DNA of 9,763 nucleotides, from contig SKIC01000312.1 in the NCBI GenBank assembly GCA_007116685.1, forward strand, positions 1 through 9,763. The letters are read 5' to 3'. Of this stretch, positions 1 to 6,758 are shown one piece after another. The stretch's first letter is position 1. Each line of letters starts with the position of its first letter. Both the position numbers and the translations under genes were made by a program. Origin of the DNA: Balneolales bacterium (GTDB taxonomy: Bacteria > Bacteroidota > Rhodothermia > Balneolales > Natronogracilivirgulaceae). The notes beneath the pieces are model-generated. The model saw only the letters and a program-made list of their open reading frames with translations. It was not told where the DNA came from and did no database searches.

Positions 1-1145
1 ATACGATCTTGAGAAATACCAAGCGTGGTAATCATATAATCTCTGGCTAATCTGGCACTTCTATCAGCATTGGGTATATCCACCACACTACCACGATAAT
101 TACCCAGAGCGAAGATTACCCCAACCCGATTTTCCTGAACCGGAACCTCCCTGAGTCCAACTTCAATATCTACATCACCATAAGCCACATCTTCCGTTTG
201 CATGGCAGCTATATTTTCGGCCTGTCCCAAACGCCACTCTATAAAAGCGTCATCACTGCTTACATAAGCATCCATAAGATTGTATCTAAGCGAAAACCAT
301 CCATCCTCTGTAATTTCCTGAAGTGGGATAAAACTATCTATTTCGAGATTTGCCAAGGTTTGTCCAGAACTGTTAGATGGCTGGGAGCGCAGGGCTGCAT
401 TATCCCGATTGATAACAATAAATGGTTGAAAAATGGATTCCACTGGGAATTCGAAAGAGAACTGACGGTTTTCATACTCAAACTCCACTTGAAACGGCTC
501 CGGAGTTTGACTTTGAATAGATACATCTTCAAATGCTTCAAATAAATTGATTTCTGCGAATCCATCTCTGATGAAGAACCCATCAGATTCTGACAAAACA
601 GCATTCTGGTGTATTAAACGTCCATTAATTTGATTGTTAACTGCTACAAATGATGTGTCTGAGCCAGACGTGTATCCAACCTTATCCAATAATTGAGATT
701 CCCCGGTTGGCCTGGGTTCTCCAACAGGTCGCATACTCAAAAATGATGAAAGCGTCGCCGCACCACCCAACATATACAAAGCTCGTTGCTCATTTGTAGT
801 AAACTCTTGAGAAAAAGGTTCGTCGCTGCTTGCCAGATAAAAAGCAATTGCAGCAGTTCCGAGTCCAAGACCCAAGGTTAGATATCTGGGGCGATACTTT
901 TGAACATAGCGCTCTGAAACCAATCGTATAGCGTATTCTACCTCGTTCAATTCCGCAGTGGTTAAAATAAGAACCGGATCACGAAGACTCGGTTCGCTTT
1001 CCAAAAGTAACACAGGTCTGGAATCTACCAGTTGCCGATCGTTATAATCGGTTTTTGGCTCCTCATTGATTATCCAGCGCGAATTTGTACATCCGGCGGA
1101 TATCAGAATCAACAGGACTAAACCTATTAGCAGTCTATTTTTCAC
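1..1145 (-). CDS. Lipoprotein with SH3b-like and caspase-like (C14) domains, 3' end cut by window edge
   Basis: The reading frame is open for 381 codons from a GTG at 1145 to the left edge. Residues 1-19 form a lipoprotein signal: a basic start (MKNR), a hydrophobic core and the lipobox ISAGC with the acylated Cys at 19. Two hydrophobic stretches follow at about 89-104 and 122-137. Residues about 242-304 look like a bacterial SH3 domain (LRSQPS, then DGWFSLRY and a YVSS end). From about 339 the sequence VGVIFALGNYRGSVVDIPNA, then a D and a short helix ending near LGI, matches the first strand and helix of caspase-like peptidases (family C14). The His/Cys dyad would lie beyond the edge, so activity cannot be judged. 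The gene starts 7 bases after the ackA stop, suggesting co-transcription. The GTG start is preferred because it gives a complete signal peptide. The protein is probably anchored in a membrane facing the periplasm; its role is unknown. Confidence 0.8.
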   Translation of the reverse strand, partial: MKNRLLIGLVLLILISAGCTNSRWIINEEPKTDYNDRQLVDSRPVLLLESEPSLRDPVLILTTAELNEVEYAIRLVSERYVQKYRPRYLTLGLGLGTAAIAFYLASSDEPFSQEFTTNEQRALYMLGGAATLSSFLSMRPVGEPRPTGESQLLDKVGYTSGSDTSFVAVNNQINGRLIHQNAVLSESDGFFIRDGFAEINLFEAFEDVSIQSQTPEPFQVEFEYENRQFSFEFPVESIFQPFIVINRDNAALRSQPSNSSGQTLANLEIDSFIPLQEITEDGWFSLRYNLMDAYVSSDDAFIEWRLGQAENIAAMQTEDVAYGDVDIEVGLREVPVQENRVGVIFALGNYRGSVVDIPNADRSARLARDYMITTLGISQDR

Positions 1146-1152
1146 GAGAGTT

Positions 1153-2376
1153 TTAAATCCAGGGGGATTGTGATGAAGCCTGAGCAATCTTGGCTGCATC
1201 AATGGCAATTACAAGTTCCTCATTCGTCGGAACTACCAAAACTTCTGTTCTTGAATCATCAGTACTAATTCGCTCTATTTGACCGGGTTTTACAGATTTG
1301 TTTCTTTCTTTGTCTAAGATAATTCCCAATCCTTCCATATTTGAAACGGCTTGTTCGCGAATTCTGTAAGAGTTTTCTCCAATACCGGCTGTAAAAATAA
1401 TGGCGTCACAACCGTTCAGTGAAGCCATGTATGATCCTATATATTGCTTGATTTTGTAACAAAATACATCGATGGCCTGTTGGCATCTTCTATCACCATT
1501 ATCTGCTTCGTTAATTAAATCGCGCATATCTGAAGCAAATCCGCTTAATCCCAAAAGACCACTATGACGATTTACCAAAGCATGTAGGCTATGTAGATTA
1601 AGTTCTTCTTTTTCAACCAAATAAAATAAGATAGACGGGTCGATATCACCGCATCTGGTACCCATCACTAAACCTGCAAGGGGTGTAAATCCCATAGAAG
1701 TATCAACAGACTTACCACCATCAATAGCAGCGATAGACGCCCCGTTACCAAGATGACAAGTAATAACTTTGGTTTTTGACACCGGTTTCTCAATACGTTT
1801 ATAGTATTGTCTACTCACGAAATAATGTGATGTTCCGTGAAAGCCGTAGCGCCTGATTTTATATCTGCGATATAGACGATTAGGGATGCCATACAGGTAT
1901 GCATGAGCCGGTAATGAATGATGAAAAGCCGTGTCAAATACTGCCACATGGGGCACATTTGGAAGAGCCTCCATTGCAGCTTGAATTCCCTTAAGGTTGG
2001 GAGGATTGTGCAAAGGAGCCAAATCTATAGCCTGTTCTATGGCTTCAATTACATTATCATCAATGAGTACAGAATCTTTGAATTGCTCACCACCGTGAAC
2101 AACTCTGTGTCCCACCGCCTTGATATCAGATTTCTTCTCTACAATCTGATTTTCTTCATCTAATAAAAATTCGAGAATCTGTTTTAAGGCATCGGTATGG
2201 TTGTGAATTACTTTGGAATCTTTGATTTCCTTACCATCTGCCGGCTTGTGCTTTACTATAGCCGTTACAGCTCCAATACGCTCCACCATTCCTGTACAGA
2301 ACTGTTTTTCGGTTTCTGTTTCTATAAGATCGTACTTAACGGATGAGCTACCGCAATTAATTACTAAAACGAGCAT
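1153..2376 (-). CDS. ackA: Acetate kinase
   Basis: This is a cytoplasmic enzyme interconverting acetate + ATP and acetyl phosphate + ADP, normally paired with phosphotransacetylase in acetate overflow or assimilation. With the start at 2376 the protein is 407 aa, normal for the family. The residues known as catalytic in the Methanosarcina enzyme fall at the same numbers: N7 (INCGSSSVKY), R91 (HRVVHGG), D148 (FDTAFH), H180 (YGFHGTSHY), R241 (GTRCGDIDPS), with the conserved NEE at 385-387. An ATG 21 codons upstream (2439) would add a tail rich in aromatic residues before the universal first strand, so 2376 is the better start. No pta gene is adjacent. Upstream there is a 72-base gap after the Nudix gene; downstream, 7 bases to the caspase lipoprotein gene. 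Confidence 0.97.
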   Translation of the reverse strand: MLVLVINCGSSSVKYDLIETETEKQFCTGMVERIGAVTAIVKHKPADGKEIKDSKVIHNHTDALKQILEFLLDEENQIVEKKSDIKAVGHRVVHGGEQFKDSVLIDDNVIEAIEQAIDLAPLHNPPNLKGIQAAMEALPNVPHVAVFDTAFHHSLPAHAYLYGIPNRLYRRYKIRRYGFHGTSHYFVSRQYYKRIEKPVSKTKVITCHLGNGASIAAIDGGKSVDTSMGFTPLAGLVMGTRCGDIDPSILFYLVEKEELNLHSLHALVNRHSGLLGLSGFASDMRDLINEADNGDRRCQQAIDVFCYKIKQYIGSYMASLNGCDAIIFTAGIGENSYRIREQAVSNMEGLGIILDKERNKSVKPGQIERISTDDSRTEVLVVPTNEELVIAIDAAKIAQASSQSPWI

Positions 2377-2404
2377 GAAATAATATTTTTTCGAGGTTTG
2401 ATAA

Positions 2405-2440
2405 AACGTGGAAAGATACGGAATTGCAGTGCGAAACACA
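2405..2440 (-). promoter_or_regulatory. Possible Bacteroidota-type promoter before ackA
   Basis: In the 72-base gap between the Nudix gene and ackA, the minus strand carries TATCTTTC (plus-strand 2411-2418). This matches the Bacteroidota -7 consensus TAnnTTTG at five of its six specified positions, about 35 bases before the ackA ATG. No good -33 TTG/TTTG is found at the usual distance, so the call is weak. It would let ackA and the lipoprotein gene be expressed apart from the Nudix gene. Confidence 0.18.
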
Positions 2441-2448
2441 GCAGAAAA

Positions 2449-2904
2449 CTATTCACTATGTAGGCGAATATCCCATTCAGGTAAAACGGAATTTGACGAT
2501 AAAATTGCATCAGTTAATAATAATAATCGCTTTTGCTCAGGCCATAATAACTTATTAGCGGCTTCCTGAGCGGGTAACCATAAAAACGTATCATGTTCGT
2601 GGTTCAAAACTATTTGCTGAAAGGGCATTTCTGCGGCAAATGCAGGAATATGATGAATTTGATCGGTTTCTGGTTCGTAAAATTGATTTATTGAAGGTAT
2701 TACCCATAATTTATTTGGATAGATACCGGTTTCTTCTGTAAGTTCTCTTAATGCAGATTCACTCCGATTCTCATCTTTTTCACACTTTCCACCAATAATT
2801 CGCCATTGACCAGCATACAAACTGGATTTTGATCTCCTAAAAATCAGAAACAATCTTTCAGTATCTGAATAATAATAAGGATAAACATCGACCAACTTCT
2901 TCAT
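2449..2904 (-). CDS. Nudix hydrolase (NTP pyrophosphatase-like)
   Basis: A 151-aa single-domain protein with a perfect Nudix box, GX5EX7REUXEEXGU, at residues 39-61 (G39, E45, R53-E54-L55, E57-E58, G60). The glutamates bind the divalent metal used to hydrolyse a nucleoside diphosphate linked to another group. The strand preceding the box (QWRIIGG) and a later HEHDTFLWLPAQEA stretch at about 102-115 resemble the NudB/dATP-pyrophosphohydrolase branch (dihydroneopterin triphosphate or dNTP substrates), but the substrate cannot be fixed from sequence. Cytoplasmic, no signal peptide. The ATG at 2904 is used because the first strand of the domain begins at once and no other Met occurs before the box. 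Its start lies 5 bases from the start of a divergent gene. It may lead a unit with ackA, 72 bases downstream. Confidence 0.9.
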   Translation of the reverse strand: MKKLVDVYPYYYSDTERLFLIFRRSKSSLYAGQWRIIGGKCEKDENRSESALRELTEETGIYPNKLWVIPSINQFYEPETDQIHHIPAFAAEMPFQQIVLNHEHDTFLWLPAQEAANKLLWPEQKRLLLLTDAILSSNSVLPEWDIRLHSE

Positions 2905-2909
2905 CAGTA

Positions 2910-3338
2910 ATGAGAAATATCTGGGTTTTAAGTTTTTTTATGTGTGCATGGCTTTTGCTTTCGGTTCCGTCTAAGGCAGAAATTTTATGGGAAAGCAATT
3001 ACGTAACTAGCTCTGAAGATACGCTCTATATTATAGATTTCCTTCTCTGTAGAGATGTAGTAGAACGAGAACCCATTGATATTGTGCAAAGTTACACCAT
3101 GGATGACGAACGCGCCTGGGCATTCGCTAGAATTCATAACACTACAGGCATGCATAACGTTGAATTTCGCTGGTTTTACGAAGACGAAGAATACTTCTTT
3201 ATGGATAGCCGTGTTGGTGATTCTCCAAACTGGCGTACATATTCCTCCGTAACGTTGCAGCCCGGCGCCTGGAGGGTTGAGATTTTAAACAAATACGGAA
3301 CACAACTACGTGAAATCCGTTTCCACGTCTCTGAATAA
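2910..3338 (+). CDS. Exported DUF2914-like protein
   Basis: The only convincing plus-strand gene, 142 aa. Residues 1-23 are a clear signal peptide (basic start, hydrophobic core, cleavage likely after SKA), so the mature protein of about 119 aa is periplasmic or outside the cell. No Cys follows the cleavage site, so it is not a lipoprotein. The mature part resembles DUF2914: an early conserved stretch around DVVEREP (49-55), the AWAFARIHNT strand (69-78), the conserved WRTYS (108-112) and the PGAWRVEILNKYG hairpin (118-130) before a final strand. The family is a small beta-sandwich, often found with membrane or envelope proteins, and has no known activity. The start at 2910 is preferred over M11, which would remove the basic part of the signal peptide. 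It is divergent from the Nudix gene and convergent to the glycan operon. Confidence 0.85.
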   Translation: MRNIWVLSFFMCAWLLLSVPSKAEILWESNYVTSSEDTLYIIDFLLCRDVVEREPIDIVQSYTMDDERAWAFARIHNTTGMHNVEFRWFYEDEEYFFMDSRVGDSPNWRTYSSVTLQPGAWRVEILNKYGTQLREIRFHVSE

Positions 3339-3373
3339 ACTATCGGCGATTTACGCCCTCTATTTATAGTTTA
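3336..3373. terminator. Possible bidirectional hairpin between convergent genes
   Basis: A perfect 8-base inverted repeat (TAAACTAT at 3336-3343, ATAGTTTA at 3366-3373) flanks a second small hairpin, GGCG-ATTTA-CGCC at 3345-3357. The outer arms contain the last bases of the plus-strand DUF2914 gene and of the minus-strand GT4 gene, so the structure spans the 21-base convergent gap. There is no long U-run on either side, so it is only a candidate for shared termination. Confidence 0.35.
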
Positions 3374-4502
3374 CTACTCGATGATATAACTTTTCCAGTT
3401 GAATAAGTGTTTTCTCGGGATGAAATTCGTTCAGCGTATCACTTGCATTCTTAATCAATTTTGAGCGTTCTGACTTGTTTTCGAATAGAGAAATTATGAC
3501 ATCAGCAAGTTCATCAGGGTTTCTCTTTTCCAATAAAACGCCATTCTTGTATTTGCTGATGATTTCCGTTGGTCCACCACCTGCTTCCGGTACAAACCCA
3601 ACTACAGGAGTTTCACAGGCAATGGATTCTAGAATAGTCAGCCCAAAAGGTTCCTGGCGTGAGCACATCAGGAAAAAATCCAGCGACTTTAGATAATCAA
3701 CGGTATTTGGTTCTTTACCTGTCCGTATCAAGAACTCACTTAGCCCGGCATCTGCAACTGTAGCCTCAATTTGTTTGCCAATTTCTTCATCGCCTTCACC
3801 GGCTACAAGTACAAATGCCTTATAGCCTTTTTTATGCAAAGCGATCATCGTTTCAACAACACTGTCGAAACCTTTTTCATAAACCAAGCGTCCGAGGCTA
3901 CCGATAAACAATGCATTTCCGGGGATTCCGTGTTTTTTTCGAACATCTTTGCCCTGAGATCTGGAGCTTAAAAAATGCTCTTTATCTAAACTATTGTAAC
4001 AAACTTCAGCCTGACTCTCTACTAAGTTACTATGTGCCAGCAGGCGTTGCCTGTTGTGCTCGCTAACTGTGAGAACTATTCGATATCGCTTAAGTAAAAA
4101 ACGCAGGAAAATAGAATCTCTGAATTTTCGGGATTCATCAGGACTGTCACTAACTGCTTTAAATTCATTGTGATAATGAAGAATTGCCCGGCGTCTCCAG
4201 CGTTTATTGAATAAAAATGACGCAGACCATAATCCCCCAAAATGATCGTGAATTACATCAGGCTGCCAATTATCAAAAAAACTACGAAGAGTTTTCAGTG
4301 CTTTAATATCGCCTCTGCTTTTAGCCTCCAAAGACATAAACCCGGCATGTAAATCTTCAGGTTTATTCGAGGGATAATATGTGATTACTTTCACTTTATG
4401 CCCTTGGGATTCCAACAAACGGCAATGGTCTTTGATTACCATAGGAACCCCACCGATACTCCATCGATCAACTAAAATGGCTATTCGGTATCTGTGCGGC
4501 AT
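3360..4502 (-). CDS. GT4-family glycosyltransferase (GT-B fold)
   Basis: A 380-aa retaining glycosyltransferase that would move a sugar from a nucleotide-sugar donor to a glycan or lipid-linked acceptor at the cytoplasmic face of the inner membrane. N-terminal acceptor domain: the GGVP loop at 17-20 and HDHFGG at 85-90. C-terminal donor domain: GRLVYEKG at 204-211 with the donor-phosphate Arg and Lys, AGEG at 235-238, and the family EX7E motif E284-PFGLTIL-E292. No signal peptide or membrane helix. Its ATG overlaps the stop of the sxtJ-like gene (TAATG), so translation is probably coupled and it is the last gene of the operon. Its C-terminal tail (F-PEK-L-QLE-Y pattern) resembles that of the partial GT4 at the other end of the operon. 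Sugar specificity is unknown. Confidence 0.92.
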   Translation of the reverse strand: MPHRYRIAILVDRWSIGGVPMVIKDHCRLLESQGHKVKVITYYPSNKPEDLHAGFMSLEAKSRGDIKALKTLRSFFDNWQPDVIHDHFGGLWSASFLFNKRWRRRAILHYHNEFKAVSDSPDESRKFRDSIFLRFLLKRYRIVLTVSEHNRQRLLAHSNLVESQAEVCYNSLDKEHFLSSRSQGKDVRKKHGIPGNALFIGSLGRLVYEKGFDSVVETMIALHKKGYKAFVLVAGEGDEEIGKQIEATVADAGLSEFLIRTGKEPNTVDYLKSLDFFLMCSRQEPFGLTILESIACETPVVGFVPEAGGGPTEIISKYKNGVLLEKRNPDELADVIISLFENKSERSKLIKNASDTLNEFHPEKTLIQLEKLYHRVVNYK

Positions 4503-4930
4503 TAATACAGTTTTTGGTAGCGAGATTTGTCTTTGATCGGTTCTTTAGGAATCCAAAAGCTCTCGTTATCAGCAGCACTTCGTTTAACCTGTAATGGATC
4601 AGCACTACTAAAAACTCTTCGTACAACACCAACCGGAGTAATCATCAAATAATAAACCAGAGTGATAATTATGGAACTCACGATTAAACCAAGCACTATC
4701 GCAAAAGCCATCCACCCCTTGTAGATGGAACGAAATAATGGCTTGAGAATGATACTTCCCAATAAAAAGAAAAGTCCTGCTCCCAAAAACCAGGAAGCCA
4801 ATGGCTGCCAAGTCCAGGCATATTTCCATACGATGAATAACGGAACAATCAACCCCAGCACAATAAACATCAGGATTCCAAAATCTCTGACTTTTTTATC
4901 TGTGGTTTCTATTTCAGCAAAAATACTCAT
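4502..4930 (-). CDS. SxtJ-family membrane protein
   Basis: A 142-aa integral membrane protein with three likely helices (about 17-35, 42-62, 73-97), a short cytosolic-looking N-terminus and a soluble tail of about 45 residues. The tail starts with TPVGVVRR right after helix 3, followed by DPLQVKR and SFWIPKEP (124-131), the pattern I associate with the SxtJ family, named after a gene of the saxitoxin cluster and often found just after NodU/CmcH-type carbamoyltransferase genes. That is the position here: 2 bases after the stop of the 602-aa carbamoyltransferase gene, and overlapping the next glycosyltransferase start by one base. The biochemical role is unknown. The context suggests it recruits the carbamoyltransferase to the membrane or helps present the substrate; that is inference. 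The small DUF5989 gene that often follows sxtJ is absent here. Confidence 0.8.
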   Translation of the reverse strand: MSIFAEIETTDKKVRDFGILMFIVLGLIVPLFIVWKYAWTWQPLASWFLGAGLFFLLGSIILKPLFRSIYKGWMAFAIVLGLIVSSIIITLVYYLMITPVGVVRRVFSSADPLQVKRSAADNESFWIPKEPIKDKSRYQKLY

Positions 4931-4932
4931 TA

Positions 4933-6741
4933 TTAGTCGAGCTCAAATTCTTCTTTCCAGCTACTGTCTTCATCCAGTGGTTTCTGCTCACCTTTATAAA
5001 GCACGTAATTCCCAACTACCAATACATCCATATTTGTGCGCATAAAACATCTCCAGGCATCTTCCGGAGTTCGCACAATCGGTTCTCCCCTTACATTAAA
5101 GCTAGTGTTTATAACTACGGGACAACCGGTACGTTTATAAAAAGCCGAAATGAGTGCGTGATAGCGGGGATTGGTTTTACTTGATACGGACTGAATTCGC
5201 GCAGAATTATCCACATGAGTGATAGCCGGAAGCTCTGACCGAACCTGATTCAATTTGTCGAAACCATCTGCTTTCTCCTCCACATTCTTGAGTTTGTCTG
5301 ATACTACATCAGCCACCAAAAGCATGTATGGTGATGGTCTGTCAATTTCAAAATACTCTGAAATATGTTCCTCCATCACGCTTGGGGCAAAGGGGCGAAA
5401 ACCCTCTCTGAATTTGATTTTCAGATTGATGGTCTTTTGCATTTCCGGTGATCTTGGGTCACCCAATATGGATCTGTTACCCAAGGCACGGGGGCCAAAT
5501 TCCATACGCCCTTGAAACCATCCGATTACATTCCCTTCGTCAATCAACTTTGCTATTTCATCAAAAAGTTTTTCATCCCCAATGTGATGAAAAGCAGCTT
5601 CTTTTTTCTCCAGAGCTTTTTTGATTTCATCATCAGAAAATTCTGGTCCCAGATAAGAACCAAACATGGAATCTCCATCAGCATTTACTTTTCTGGGCTT
5701 CTCCAAATATTGATGCCAGGCAAACATGGCAGCTCCAAGAGCATTTCCGGCATCTCCGGCCGCAGGTTGAATCCAGATATCATCAAAAATTCTTTCCCGG
5801 AGAAGTTTTCCATTGCCAACACAGTTTAAGGCTACGCCACCGGCTAAACACAAATACTTCATTCCGGTTTCTTTGCGGACATGTTTTGCCATACGCAACA
5901 TGATTTCTTCCACAACAGCCTGCACGGAAGCAGCCAAATCCATCTCGCGTTGGGTAATTTTTGACTCCGGTTTTCGGGGCGGGCCTCCAAAAAGTTTGTT
6001 CATCTTTCTGGATGTCATAGTCAGCCCCTGGCAGTAGTTGAAATAAGGCATATTCATCCGGAAAGAACCATCTTCTCGTAAATCAATCAGTTCTTTGAGA
6101 ATGATATCTTTATAAATCGGCTTGCCGTAGGGCGCAAGACCCATGACCTTATACTCACCGGAATTGACCTTAAAACCTGCGAAATATGTGAATGCGGAAT
6201 AAAGCAAACCAATAGAATGCGGAAAGTGCATTTCATGGGTAAGCGTCAATTCATTTCCTTTTCCAATTCCCCATGAACTTGTTGCCCATTCGCCAACGCC
6301 ATCCATGGTTAATACTGCTGCTTCCTCATACGGCGAAGGATAAAATGCCGATGCTGCATGCGATTCGTGATGTTCACAGAAAATCATTTCGCCATCGTAG
6401 CCCAACTCATCTTTAATCAATTCAGAAATCCAGAGTTTCTTCTTAATCCAGATAGGAATTGCCTTTAACGCACTTCGTATTCCAGTCGGCGCATAGGCGA
6501 GATACGTTTCCAATATTCGCTCAAATTTCTGAAATGGCTTATCGTAATAGGCTACAATGTCTATATCAGAAATGCTAAGATTTGCTTCTTGTAGACAGTA
6601 ATCTATGGCATTTTGGGGAAATTCGGCATCGTGCTTAATACGCGTAAATCGCTCTTCTTGAGCAGCGGCAACCAAAACGCCATCTTGCACCAAACAGGCG
6701 GCAGAATCGTGATAATAGCAAGATATACCGAGTATGTTCAT
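4933..6741 (-). CDS. Carbamoyltransferase, NodU/CmcH/TobZ family (second of the pair)
   Basis: A 602-aa enzyme expected to activate carbamoyl phosphate with ATP to carbamoyl-adenylate and pass the carbamoyl group to a hydroxyl, probably on a sugar. The N-terminal Kae1-like domain shows ILGISCYYHDSA (H11, likely general base), EHHESHA at 123-129 and DGVGEW from D147. H124, H128 and D147 keep the 4- and 19-residue spacing of the TobZ iron ligands, and D330 in PAAGDAG is the fourth. The C-terminal YrdC-like domain has FGPRALGNRSIL at 415-426, FREGFRPFAPSV at 444-455, PAITHVDNSARIQ and NTSFNVRGEP at 545-554. Length and motifs are complete, so it should be active. It lies 17 bases after the first carbamoyltransferase gene and 2 bases before the sxtJ-like gene. 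The acceptor is unknown, probably a glycan made by the neighbouring glycosyltransferases. Confidence 0.93.
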   Translation of the reverse strand: MNILGISCYYHDSAACLVQDGVLVAAAQEERFTRIKHDAEFPQNAIDYCLQEANLSISDIDIVAYYDKPFQKFERILETYLAYAPTGIRSALKAIPIWIKKKLWISELIKDELGYDGEMIFCEHHESHAASAFYPSPYEEAAVLTMDGVGEWATSSWGIGKGNELTLTHEMHFPHSIGLLYSAFTYFAGFKVNSGEYKVMGLAPYGKPIYKDIILKELIDLREDGSFRMNMPYFNYCQGLTMTSRKMNKLFGGPPRKPESKITQREMDLAASVQAVVEEIMLRMAKHVRKETGMKYLCLAGGVALNCVGNGKLLRERIFDDIWIQPAAGDAGNALGAAMFAWHQYLEKPRKVNADGDSMFGSYLGPEFSDDEIKKALEKKEAAFHHIGDEKLFDEIAKLIDEGNVIGWFQGRMEFGPRALGNRSILGDPRSPEMQKTINLKIKFREGFRPFAPSVMEEHISEYFEIDRPSPYMLLVADVVSDKLKNVEEKADGFDKLNQVRSELPAITHVDNSARIQSVSSKTNPRYHALISAFYKRTGCPVVINTSFNVRGEPIVRTPEDAWRCFMRTNMDVLVVGNYVLYKGEQKPLDEDSSWKEEFELD

Positions 6742-6758
6742 GGGATAAAATCAGAAAA

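Noticed and set aside
198..604. Open frames on both strands (198-545 plus, 338-604 minus) suggesting small genes
   Set aside because: Both lie inside the lipoprotein reading frame, which has coherent signal, SH3b and caspase-like features; neither small frame shows any.
2377..2439. Longer acetate kinase starting at 2439
   Set aside because: The extra 21 residues precede the universal first strand and match nothing in the family; starting at 2376 puts the known catalytic residues at their usual numbers.
1..2904. Caspase-like gene as part of an antiphage or CRISPR-linked protease system
   Set aside because: The protein has a lipoprotein signal and SH3b domain and no NTPase, TPR, Cas or nucleotide-cyclase partner is visible; the neighbours are ackA and a Nudix gene.
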